From: Candidatus Obscuribacterales bacterium
GTDB lineage: Bacteria > Cyanobacteriota > Vampirovibrionia > Obscuribacterales > Obscuribacteraceae
Reading direction: 5' to 3'
Length of the DNA stretch: 64,000 nucleotides
NCBI GenBank assembly: GCA_020634035.1
Contig: JACKCM010000003.1
Span: 1-64,000 of the forward strand
The notes beneath the pieces are model-generated. The model searched no databases, had not been told where the DNA came from, and was given only the letters and a program-made list of their open reading frames with translations. How positions within the stretch are numbered: position 1 is the stretch's first letter; the number at the start of each line of letters is the position of its first letter. Both the position numbers and the translations under genes were made by a program. Below, in pieces: positions 7,955 through 15,660 of this stretch.

Positions 7955-9844
7955 ATGAGGCAACTGCTGGCGTCTTTGAAGCGCCGACTACCAGCCCAGA
8001 CGACCAAGCAAGGACGCGACGGATTGTTGTTCCAGCGGCTGTTCTGGGGCACCCTGGCCGGTTGTCTCGCCACTATCTTACTAGCGGAGTCTCCCGTGCT
8101 GGACACAATGGAACTGAATCTTCTCGAGTGGCGCTTCAAAGTCGCCCACGAGATAAACTCGAATCTAATGCCCCAGGACAAATCCCAGGACATTGTCATA
8201 GTCACCTATGACGACGAAGATCAGTTCGACCTGGAAGCAGAGCCCATGGATGGCGGTCCGGAGCCCATTCAAGAAGTTCTGGCTGAATTAGTCAACGAGA
8301 TAGAACGCCAGCATCCTTTATTGGTAGTGATGGATATCGACCTGAGCGGCAGACCGGACCCGCGCCTTATAAGAGTCTTCCGACGCTATCGCTCTAATAT
8401 CGTGCTTGCTCTCCTGGGCAATCTTGAGGACCCCTCCGATTTTCCATCGGCAGAGTTGCGCAAAGCTTGCGCCGCCTGCGCCTATGACTTTCTCATTAGA
8501 GAACCGAACGGTCTTGTCTGCCAGTTACCGCTGGTGGTGACCGACTATGAGAGCGCCAGCCCCGTATATAACTATGGTCAGGAGAGCTTCGACTCTCTGC
8601 CAAAAGCGGTGGCGGCATTAATCGCCAGCAAAGGCGGAGTAGGTCCATCTATTGGACAGATGCCCCGATTCACCACCCAGGACGTCCCGCTGTATATCAA
8701 TTTTTCAGGCACCAAATACGACACCTATACAACCAGCCAGGTCATCAACGGCGAAGTTCCCGACAACGCCTTCAAAAACAAAGTGGTGGTGCTGGGTACT
8801 AGATTTACCCAGAAAAAAGACAACACGCCCCAGGTGAGAACCCCGCTCGATGACAATGTTACCCACGCGCAGATTCAAGCCGATGCGATTCGGACCATTC
8901 ACAAGAACCTCATAATCAGTACTTTCCCCCGGGATATTCTCCACCACCTTCTGCTTCTGGCAGGTGGGTCTCTTGGAGCGATCGCCTCGGTGCTTAAAAT
9001 GAGCACCAGGACCACGAGTTTCTTGTGCATATCCATGGTGCTGGTAGTGCTAACCCAGACGCTCTTCCAACTCGCCCATGTCCATGTGCCGATTGTCCCG
9101 GTGCTGGCGGTGATCATGCTCAGCTTTATCTTCGGGACTTTGATCTATCTCGATACCGACTTGCGTTTACGCAACCGTGAGCTTGCCGAAGCAAGAGAAG
9201 CGATGCAGATTCGAGCAGAGCAAGAACGGCAACGTATTGCCGAGGATCTTCACGATGAAACCCTGCCGGCTCTATCTTCGGTGGCCCGCATGGCCGACCG
9301 CCTGTCGCAAGATCTAGAAGGGAACCCGGTTCCCAATGAGATGCGACAGAAACTGGACACAGCCGTGGTTGAAATGCGCCGGGTTATCAATGACCTCCAT
9401 CCATCGGTTCTGGAAACCATGGGATTCAAACCGGCTCTTGATAATCTCCTGGTCATTCTCGAGCGTGATATGGATATAGAAACCAACTTTAATGATCTCG
9501 ATGATGAAGATGACTACCAAATAGGTGACATGACGAAGCTCCAACTCTATAGAATAGTCCAGGAGAGTCTGAACAATGTCCAGAAACATTCCGGCGCATC
9601 GAGGGTCGAGGTCGCCATCGGTGTAAAAGGCAATGTTCTCACCATTGCGGTAAGAGATAATGGTAGAGGTATCGATCCAGATAAGATTAGAAGCGACTCC
9701 CACGGATTATTGAATATCCGGCAGAGGGCTCAACTGATTGGAGCAAGCGTCACATGGCGCGTTCCGGAATCCTTTGAAAATGGTACCGAGCTCAGCCTGG
9801 AGCTTCCGGTGAATGTAGCAGAGACCAGAAAGGTGATTAAATGA
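7955..9844 (+). CDS. CHASE2-domain sensor histidine kinase (NarL/HisKA_3 type)
   Basis: This 629-residue protein has an N-terminal membrane segment (about 27-45), an extracytoplasmic CHASE2 sensory domain to about residue 325 (start VLDTMELNLLEWRFKV, with DIVIVTYDD), and three closely spaced transmembrane helices at about 328-400. A short coiled linker leads to a HisKA_3 dimerisation domain, where ERQRIAEDLHDETLP places the phospho-acceptor at His433. The HATPase_c domain follows, with NNVQKHSGA (N box) and DNGRGI (G1). It presumably phosphorylates the response regulator encoded immediately downstream, whose ATG overlaps its stop by four bases (ATGA). The CHASE2 ligand is unknown. Confidence 0.93.
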   Translation: MRQLLASLKRRLPAQTTKQGRDGLLFQRLFWGTLAGCLATILLAESPVLDTMELNLLEWRFKVAHEINSNLMPQDKSQDIVIVTYDDEDQFDLEAEPMDGGPEPIQEVLAELVNEIERQHPLLVVMDIDLSGRPDPRLIRVFRRYRSNIVLALLGNLEDPSDFPSAELRKACAACAYDFLIREPNGLVCQLPLVVTDYESASPVYNYGQESFDSLPKAVAALIASKGGVGPSIGQMPRFTTQDVPLYINFSGTKYDTYTTSQVINGEVPDNAFKNKVVVLGTRFTQKKDNTPQVRTPLDDNVTHAQIQADAIRTIHKNLIISTFPRDILHHLLLLAGGSLGAIASVLKMSTRTTSFLCISMVLVVLTQTLFQLAHVHVPIVPVLAVIMLSFIFGTLIYLDTDLRLRNRELAEAREAMQIRAEQERQRIAEDLHDETLPALSSVARMADRLSQDLEGNPVPNEMRQKLDTAVVEMRRVINDLHPSVLETMGFKPALDNLLVILERDMDIETNFNDLDDEDDYQIGDMTKLQLYRIVQESLNNVQKHSGASRVEVAIGVKGNVLTIAVRDNGRGIDPDKIRSDSHGLLNIRQRAQLIGASVTWRVPESFENGTELSLELPVNVAETRKVIK

Positions 9845-10554
9845 CTATCCTACTTGTCGACGACGAACAAAGAGACCGCAAATGGCTCAGAGACCTGCTG
9901 GAGGAGAACCTCTCCGATTATGGTCCCTTTCATGAAGGCTGCGACGGCATGGAGGCCGTGGAGCTTTCTGCCAAACTCAAGCCTGACCTGATCTTTCTCG
10001 ATATCAAAATGCCGAAGCTCTCGGGCATCAAAGCCGCCGAACAGATTCTAGGCAAAATCCCCGAAGCCGGGGTAATCATGCTCTCTAACTTCTCCGACGA
10101 AGTCTATGTGCGCCAGCTCTGGAAAGTCGTTCCTCCGGATGGAACCTTCGGCTATGTCCTCAAAAACGCCTCTAACGAGCAGGTGATCGAGGCGGCACGG
10201 GCAGTACTTTCTGGAGATTGCTGGATCCATCCCGGTATTGCCAGGGTGATTCAAAGGACACAGAACCGTGCCACCAGCTTGACACCGGCAGAATATGAAG
10301 CGCTTGTCTGCATCGCTCTGGGCATGACCGATTCGGCTATCGCCAAGAAGCTTTATTTAACAGAGAAAGCGATACAATCGAGATTGAAGTCTCTATATTC
10401 TAAACTCGGGATTCCAGGACGTGGAGAATCCCGCGAGACCGAATTCAATCAGCGCTGCCGGGCAGTATATCTAGCCAACAAAAGAGGGCTGATTAATCAG
10501 AGCGAGTTGACAGAATGGGAGAGCAATCTCGGCGGAGACAATGACGGAGACTGA
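9841..10554 (+). CDS. LuxR/NarL-like response regulator
   Basis: The 237-residue regulator has a receiver domain with the acidic pair DDEQ, phospho-acceptor Asp54 in LIFLDIKMP, and a conserved Lys in YVLKNAS. The C-terminal half contains LTPAEYEALVCIALGMTDSAIAKKLYLTEKAIQSRLKSLYSKLGI, a LuxR-type helix-turn-helix, followed by an extra tail of about 45 residues. Translational coupling (ATGA overlap) with the CHASE2 kinase strongly suggests a cognate pair. The next gene starts only 6 nt after its stop, so the secreted protein at 10561 is co-transcribed and may be functionally linked to the signal. Confidence 0.93.
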   Translation: MTILLVDDEQRDRKWLRDLLEENLSDYGPFHEGCDGMEAVELSAKLKPDLIFLDIKMPKLSGIKAAEQILGKIPEAGVIMLSNFSDEVYVRQLWKVVPPDGTFGYVLKNASNEQVIEAARAVLSGDCWIHPGIARVIQRTQNRATSLTPAEYEALVCIALGMTDSAIAKKLYLTEKAIQSRLKSLYSKLGIPGRGESRETEFNQRCRAVYLANKRGLINQSELTEWESNLGGDNDGD

Positions 10555-10560
10555 GGAGAG

Positions 10561-12048
10561 ATGCACCGGATAAAAAGATCGCCAGGCAAAATTTTGATAC
10601 CAGTAGGATCAGTCCTGCTGGCTATGTCCTGCGCGCTCCTCATAAATGCTCCGGTTGCCTTCGGAGGAGATCTGGCAAAGTCGTCGACTTCGAGATCCAG
10701 CGTTTCAAAAGCAAAAGCAAAATCCAAATCCTTATCGGCGCCCAGAAAGATAACCCCGGAGGCCCCACCGGAAGCCGGTGTAAAACTATTGATGGGCATT
10801 TTGAAACGCATTGGTAATGCTCCTCAGATAGCTATGCAGCAGGCAAGAGAGAACCGCCTGCGGGCAGATTCTGTTCAAGCGCAGTCCAACCAGATTTTCA
10901 ATCAAAATCTGGGAGGAGCCAATCCGGCACTCACCATCAGACCGCGAGGCACAGGCTATGCCGCAAACAGCAAAGCAAAAACAGAGGCGACGGCAGGCAA
11001 ATTGATAGCCTCCAGTCGAGGAGGCGCTCGCTTCGCCTTCGCACCAAACACCTATAGCGATTCAGCAGGTAGCAAAAACATCCGCACCTATCCCCGGGGC
11101 ATTTCTAATGAGTCCCAGAAACAGCTCAAAGAATCAGCAAAAAAACTCTATGATCTGACTTCGGTAATTTCCGGTATATCCAACACCGCAGCAGGGCAAC
11201 CGATGGCAGAAGAGGAAGCCTCGGCGGCAAGCGAAGACAAATTGGTCAGGGCCTCCGCTCCACGGGGGCGGGTCATTGCCCAATCTCCAAAGATAGTCGA
11301 CTATACCAAAGGCAGCAGCTTCATCTCCTCGGGCGCAATGCCGACTTTGCAGGGCGCTACCAACGGCACCATCATGGGCGGTGCCAGCGATGCCGTGGAG
11401 AAGAAGCTCGATCAACCGGCGGCATACAGACACATGAGAGAATACGGCAAGAGATTGCCCAGCCAGGAGCCGGCAGACGATCTTGAACAAGGCGATGCCG
11501 ACAACTTCTACAAACCAGGTGACAACCACCTCGCTTCCTCCTTCGGACGCCGCCAGGAGATTAGCCACCTGGCCTACATGCCACCAAACACAATTTCAGG
11601 TGTTCCGGGCTTAAGGCTGGGAGCATCAAAAGTTCAAGTCGAATCATTTCTTTCCGCTGCCAGAGCCAAAAAAGGCGAAGTCCTGCACTCCCAGGTCAAC
11701 GGCTGGGATGTCTGGGTATTGAAAAACGGCGGCAAAGCCAGCCTTCAGGTCTACATGAGAAACAACATCGTAGAAGCCTTCCGCATCTTCGACTCCAAAT
11801 ATGTGCCGGAGCGTTTAAAGATAACCCTGGATACTCCGCTAGAGTCAATGAAAGAGAAATTCGGAGAGCCCGCTTTTATTCTGATGGAGCCCGATGTTGG
11901 TGCCGGGTCCATGCACAAACGCGGGGTAAAAAACTATGTTTATCCCGTCAGCCAGGTCTCTTTCCAGCTTGCCAGGGTAAACGAGAAGTCCAAGAGTTCT
12001 CTCGGTCAGATTCGCATCAAGAGCATGTTGCTCTTCAAGTTTCTCTAG
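10561..12048 (+). CDS. Secreted protein of unknown function in the CHASE2 operon
   Basis: The 495-residue protein starts with a signal peptide (hydrophobic LIPVGSVLLAMSCALLINAP, cleavage near residue 35) after a GAGGAGAG ribosome site. The middle 300 residues are Ala/Ser/Gly-rich and probably disordered. They contain GGARFAFAPNT at about residue 155 and MAEEEA at about 218, which match segments of the VIT-VWA protein at 3426. The last 150 residues look folded, beginning ISGVPGLRLGASKVQVESFL. That pattern resembles small outer-envelope domains that start with a G-x-RLG motif, but I cannot name the family. It may be a partner or target of the CHASE2 signalling pair. Confidence 0.8.
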   Translation: MHRIKRSPGKILIPVGSVLLAMSCALLINAPVAFGGDLAKSSTSRSSVSKAKAKSKSLSAPRKITPEAPPEAGVKLLMGILKRIGNAPQIAMQQARENRLRADSVQAQSNQIFNQNLGGANPALTIRPRGTGYAANSKAKTEATAGKLIASSRGGARFAFAPNTYSDSAGSKNIRTYPRGISNESQKQLKESAKKLYDLTSVISGISNTAAGQPMAEEEASAASEDKLVRASAPRGRVIAQSPKIVDYTKGSSFISSGAMPTLQGATNGTIMGGASDAVEKKLDQPAAYRHMREYGKRLPSQEPADDLEQGDADNFYKPGDNHLASSFGRRQEISHLAYMPPNTISGVPGLRLGASKVQVESFLSAARAKKGEVLHSQVNGWDVWVLKNGGKASLQVYMRNNIVEAFRIFDSKYVPERLKITLDTPLESMKEKFGEPAFILMEPDVGAGSMHKRGVKNYVYPVSQVSFQLARVNEKSKSSLGQIRIKSMLLFKFL

Positions 12049-12098
12049 TTAGAGCACCACGGACACCACCATTATAAATTCACAAAACCAGGTTGGTT

Positions 12099-13955
12099 CT
12101 ATTCAGATTTACCCTGTTCCATCAGATATGGAACATTAATGAGAACATCGGCTTCATCCGGATCTTGATCAAGACCGCTTTTACGCACCATAGAAGCATC
12201 TCTCTTCAGCCCCATTTCTTCCAGCGAATGGGCGATGCGATAGAGATCACCAGGGGTTTTACCGACTCTGCAAGCCGCCGCCATCTTCAAAGCATGAGCC
12301 CGTTCAGTTTTCTTGCCGGCTCTTTTATAAAGTTCCGCCAGATTGGTCCAACTTGAAGAGTCATCAGGATTACTTGCCACCGCTTTTTTAAATGCCGCCA
12401 GAGCTTTGTCCGGTTTGTTCTCCTGCATGCAGACCAGACCGAGATTGTGCCAGCTGAAATAATAATTCGGATCAAGAGAAAGGGACTTTTCGAGGATTTT
12501 TCTGGCTCGGTCCGGTTTCTCTTCGATGATATAAAACGATGCCAGGGTAGCAAGAACAAAGGGACTGTTCGGATTCAATCGGGCCGCCTTGAAAGCACAG
12601 CGACGCGCTTCTTTGGTGTCACCCATATCGCGATAGGTCTCAGCCAGATTACCCCAGGCAAGAGCATAGCCAGGATTGAATTCTACCGCCTTTTTGAAGG
12701 CTTCATGGGCTTTATCCGCTTTGCCCATGAATGCGTAGCTACAGCCGAGACTGTTATAGATGTTCGGATTATTAGGATCGAGACTGAGTGCGCTGAGAAA
12801 ATATTTGATCGATTCTTCAAAACGATACTGCTCTAAAGAGAGCTTGCCCAGTTGATAGACCGGATTGAACCAGGATGGCTCGCGCTTCCTTGCTTCTTCT
12901 AGAGTTTTCTTAGCTTCATCAAATCGGCCGAGGTTCATGTAGACGACTCCGGCATCCACCAGGCCCCGTGCGTCTTTCTTATCTACCTCGGCAGCTTTGC
13001 GATAATACTTGAGCGCCTCTTCCGGCCGCTCTCTCAAACGAGCAAGATAACCGAGATTGGACCAGGAGGAAGAATCTTGAGGATGTTTTGAGGCCAGGTC
13101 AAGAAAGGTTTTCTCCGCAAGATCGAACTTTTTCTGGTCTTGATAGAGCACTCCCAGAAACTTGAGCGCAGGTGCATAGTCGGGCTTCAGAGCGATACTC
13201 TTTTTGTAGGCGGCAAGAGCCTTATCGTATTGCTTCATGCCATGATAGTCATAGGCCAGGCGAAACCAGATTTCAGGATTCTTTCCATCAAGCTTCAGAG
13301 CCTTCAACAAATACCTCTCTGCTGCCTGTCCCTTGGCACGTTCCATTTTTAGACGAGCGGCCATGGTCCAGACCCGGGCATCATCAGGAGCCAGTTTGGT
13401 CAGATAGTCGAAGATCTGTTCAGACTGAGCAAACTGACCCCGCCGGGCATAGAGGCTGCCCAGATTGGACCAGGCCGTAAAATATCTGGGGTCTAATAAC
13501 GCTGCCTTTTCGTAAGATTTCATGGCGCTATCCAGCAACTTTTGCTCGTTATAGATCACACCTTTGGCATTCCAGAGCGGTGGATAGTCGGGACATTCTA
13601 TACAAGCCTTGCGCACCAGACTCAGTGCTTCATCCCAGTCACCTTTCTCAGCCAGAGTCTTGACCTGCGCACATACTTTCAATGCCTTCTTCTCATCTTC
13701 ATTTGTGGGCGGAGTGACATACTTATCTGGATTCTTCAACGGAATAACCGATCTAAGGAAATTGAAATCCTTCATAGAACCGGCTCGCTTTTCTCGAGGT
13801 TCTTCCTGAATCTTTACGACAGTCCTGTCCTTAACAGCGGGCTGCCTTGAATCGACACCAGAATTCGAGTTCTCACCACTGCTGCAAGAGGCAAGCAGAC
13901 AGAGGACTAGAGAACCGGAGCAAAAGTAAGAGGTTAGTAGGGTGGGACGAGGCAT
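12099..13955 (-). CDS. TPR-repeat lipoprotein
   Basis: The 618-residue protein has a lipoprotein signal (hydrophobic stretch, then LLASC with Cys24), so it should be anchored in the envelope. From about residue 75 to the end it is almost entirely tetratricopeptide repeats, roughly fourteen or fifteen units of 34 residues, each with the W-x-x-L-G / A-x-x-x-Y / P signature (for example WSNLGSLYARRG and WNAKGVIYNEQK). TPR superhelices scaffold protein complexes. No enzymatic domain is present. A clear Shine-Dalgarno is missing before the ATG, and a TATTAT box lies only about 9 bp upstream, so translation may be near-leaderless. The binding partner is unknown. Confidence 0.9.
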   Translation of the reverse strand: MPRPTLLTSYFCSGSLVLCLLASCSSGENSNSGVDSRQPAVKDRTVVKIQEEPREKRAGSMKDFNFLRSVIPLKNPDKYVTPPTNEDEKKALKVCAQVKTLAEKGDWDEALSLVRKACIECPDYPPLWNAKGVIYNEQKLLDSAMKSYEKAALLDPRYFTAWSNLGSLYARRGQFAQSEQIFDYLTKLAPDDARVWTMAARLKMERAKGQAAERYLLKALKLDGKNPEIWFRLAYDYHGMKQYDKALAAYKKSIALKPDYAPALKFLGVLYQDQKKFDLAEKTFLDLASKHPQDSSSWSNLGYLARLRERPEEALKYYRKAAEVDKKDARGLVDAGVVYMNLGRFDEAKKTLEEARKREPSWFNPVYQLGKLSLEQYRFEESIKYFLSALSLDPNNPNIYNSLGCSYAFMGKADKAHEAFKKAVEFNPGYALAWGNLAETYRDMGDTKEARRCAFKAARLNPNSPFVLATLASFYIIEEKPDRARKILEKSLSLDPNYYFSWHNLGLVCMQENKPDKALAAFKKAVASNPDDSSSWTNLAELYKRAGKKTERAHALKMAAACRVGKTPGDLYRIAHSLEEMGLKRDASMVRKSGLDQDPDEADVLINVPYLMEQGKSE

Positions 13956-14003
13956 ATAATTGATAATACTCTATAGTCGTCCCCCCAGAGAAGCGGAGAA
14001 TTG

Positions 14004-14903
14004 ATGGCAGATCCCCAAAAGATTGTAGATGGGAATGCAGACGGAGACTTTTTCGTCGATACCACCTGCATCAACTGTGATACCTGTAGACAGCTCGCAC
14101 CTGAAAGCTTTGAAGACGACGGAGATTATTCGAGAGTTTATCGGCAGCCCCGCTCAGAGATAGAGAGAAAAGAGGCGACAAGAGCGTTAATCTCCTGTCC
14201 AACAGGCTCAATCGGAGACCGCAGTGGCAGCAAAGTCAATTCGGTTATCGAAGACTTTCCCTTGCTTATCGATGGCAATGTTTATTACTGCGGCTTCAAT
14301 TCTCCTAAGTCATACGGAGGAAACAGCTTTCTAATTCTGGACAAGGAAGGCAACTGGATGATCGACTCGCCGCGATTTACCAGGTCGCTGGTTAAAAGAA
14401 TCGAAGCGCTCGGTGGCCTCAGCCGCATATTTCTGACCCACGAAGACGATGTAGCGGATGCAGCCAGCTTCGCCAAATATTTTGGCGCTGAAAGAATTAT
14501 CCATAGAGAGGCATTGCATGCAGAACCTGATGCCGAGGTGGTTCTGGAGGGATTCGATTCTGTAGAGATTTTGCCATCGTTCTTGCTTATTCCAACCCCG
14601 GGTCACACTCTTGGTCATGTCGTTCTTCTCTACCGCAACAAATACCTTTTTACCGGCGACCACCTCTATTTAGATAGAACAGAACAAAGTGCTGAAAGAA
14701 GGTTGGAAGTACACGGACGACATTGCTGGTACTCATATGAAGAGCTGACTGATTCGGTAGAGAAACTCTTGGAATACGACTTCGAGTGGATCCTGGCCGG
14801 TCATGGCGACCGAGGCTATTTGCCGAAAGAGAGAGTAAAAGAACAACTGAAAGAACTGGTCAATGAGATGAGAGCCGACGAAAGCAATACGCACCGTAGA
14901 TAA
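14004..14903 (+). CDS. Ferredoxin-like domain fused to an MBL-fold hydrolase
   Basis: The ATG at 14004 is preferred over the TTG just before it because GGAG lies 5 nt upstream. Residues 1-75 form a small ferredoxin-like domain with Cys22, Cys25, Cys28 and Cys65 (CINCDTC ... SCPTG), enough for one [4Fe-4S] cluster. Residues 85-299 form a metallo-beta-lactamase fold. It keeps the later metal ligands PTPGHTLGH, TGDH and AGHGD, but the first motif reads THEDDVADA instead of THxHxDH, so the metal site is altered. Similar fusions occur in cyanobacteria and plastids, where their substrate is unclear. The divergent TPR lipoprotein gene starts only 48 bp away. Confidence 0.88.
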   Translation: MADPQKIVDGNADGDFFVDTTCINCDTCRQLAPESFEDDGDYSRVYRQPRSEIERKEATRALISCPTGSIGDRSGSKVNSVIEDFPLLIDGNVYYCGFNSPKSYGGNSFLILDKEGNWMIDSPRFTRSLVKRIEALGGLSRIFLTHEDDVADAASFAKYFGAERIIHREALHAEPDAEVVLEGFDSVEILPSFLLIPTPGHTLGHVVLLYRNKYLFTGDHLYLDRTEQSAERRLEVHGRHCWYSYEELTDSVEKLLEYDFEWILAGHGDRGYLPKERVKEQLKELVNEMRADESNTHRR

Positions 14904-14925
14904 CACCATAACAGCTCATTTTTCA

Positions 14926-15507
14926 CTAGAGCAGTTTGTTCTTCTTGTAATAGTCTTGATGATACTCTTCAGCCGGATGAAATTCTCGGGTCGGAACGAT
15001 TTCGGTATAAAGTTTCTGATGTTTTTCTTTTTCGAACTGCGCTTTCACTGACCTGGCAATCTCTTCTTCTTCATTTGTCTCGAAAAAGATAGACGATCGA
15101 TATTGTCCACCTTTCACACTTTTCTGGTCGAAGACCGGTTTGTGCAATTTGAAAAACTCTTCCACCAGTTTTCTATAGCTGATCTGATCAGGGTCATAAA
15201 GGACCTGCACAGCTTCTGCATGACCGGTGCTGCCCGAACAAACCAGCGGGTAATTAGGCGCCTCTTCGTGACCACCGGTGTAGCCCACCGTGGTCTCCTT
15301 CACTCCCTTGAGCCGTTGAAGCGCCGCTTCAACACCCCAGAATCAGCCAGCGGCGAGTGTTGCTCGCCTCAATCCCTCGGTCTCTTTTACTTTTACGGCA
15401 GTACTGTGTGTGGAGCCTACACTCGAGTCAGCTCTTGAGTCCACATAAAAAGAACAGAGCACTATCAACGAGCCTATTAAAAAAATCAGACCCAGTCCGC
15501 TTTTCAT
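14926..15507 (-). CDS. msrA: Peptide methionine sulfoxide reductase A, probable selenoprotein (TGA at catalytic position)
   Basis: MsrA reduces methionine-S-sulfoxide in proteins. The reading frame runs from the ATG at 15507 through an in-frame TGA (15345-15343, residue 55) to a stop at 14926. Around the TGA the sequence reads TLAAG-TGA-FWGVEAALQRLKGVKETTVGYTGG, so the TGA replaces exactly the catalytic Cys of GCFWG. Everything downstream (VCSGSTGHAEAVQV, FFKLHKP, QYRSSIFF, HPAEEYHQDYY) is intact MsrA. The C-terminal resolving cysteines are absent, as in one-Cys/Sec forms. Residues 1-30 form a signal or anchor segment, so it should act in the periplasm. A hairpin starting 9 nt after the TGA fits a bacterial SECIS. 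The alternative is a nonsense mutation or sequencing error. Confidence 0.85.
15315..15333 (-). promoter_or_regulatory. Candidate bacterial SECIS hairpin in msrA
   Basis: On the coding (minus) strand GTTGAAGC and GCTTCAAC form a perfect 8-bp stem closed by a GGC loop. The stem begins 9 nt and the loop 17 nt after the in-frame TGA. Described bacterial SECIS elements have a small apical loop with a G in its first two positions, about 16-37 nt from the UGA; this hairpin meets those rules. It lies inside coding sequence for VEAALQR. Confidence 0.7.
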
Positions 15508-15660
15508 CCTCACAAATCCATTCAAATGCGCTCTCTTGCATCTTAGCAGACAATTGACAATTAGATTTAAGAAGCAGTCAAAATACGGTCCCAAATAAGG
15601 TAGGATCAGAAGACTGCTTTTTAAAGAGCCTGGGATGGGCTCCGGTCAATTTGCATTTCC

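Noticed and set aside
14926..15594. Reading the msrA region as a pseudogene or two separate genes
   Set aside because: The only defect is a TGA at the single codon where selenocysteine is expected, with a fitting hairpin; a random nonsense mutation is possible but less likely.
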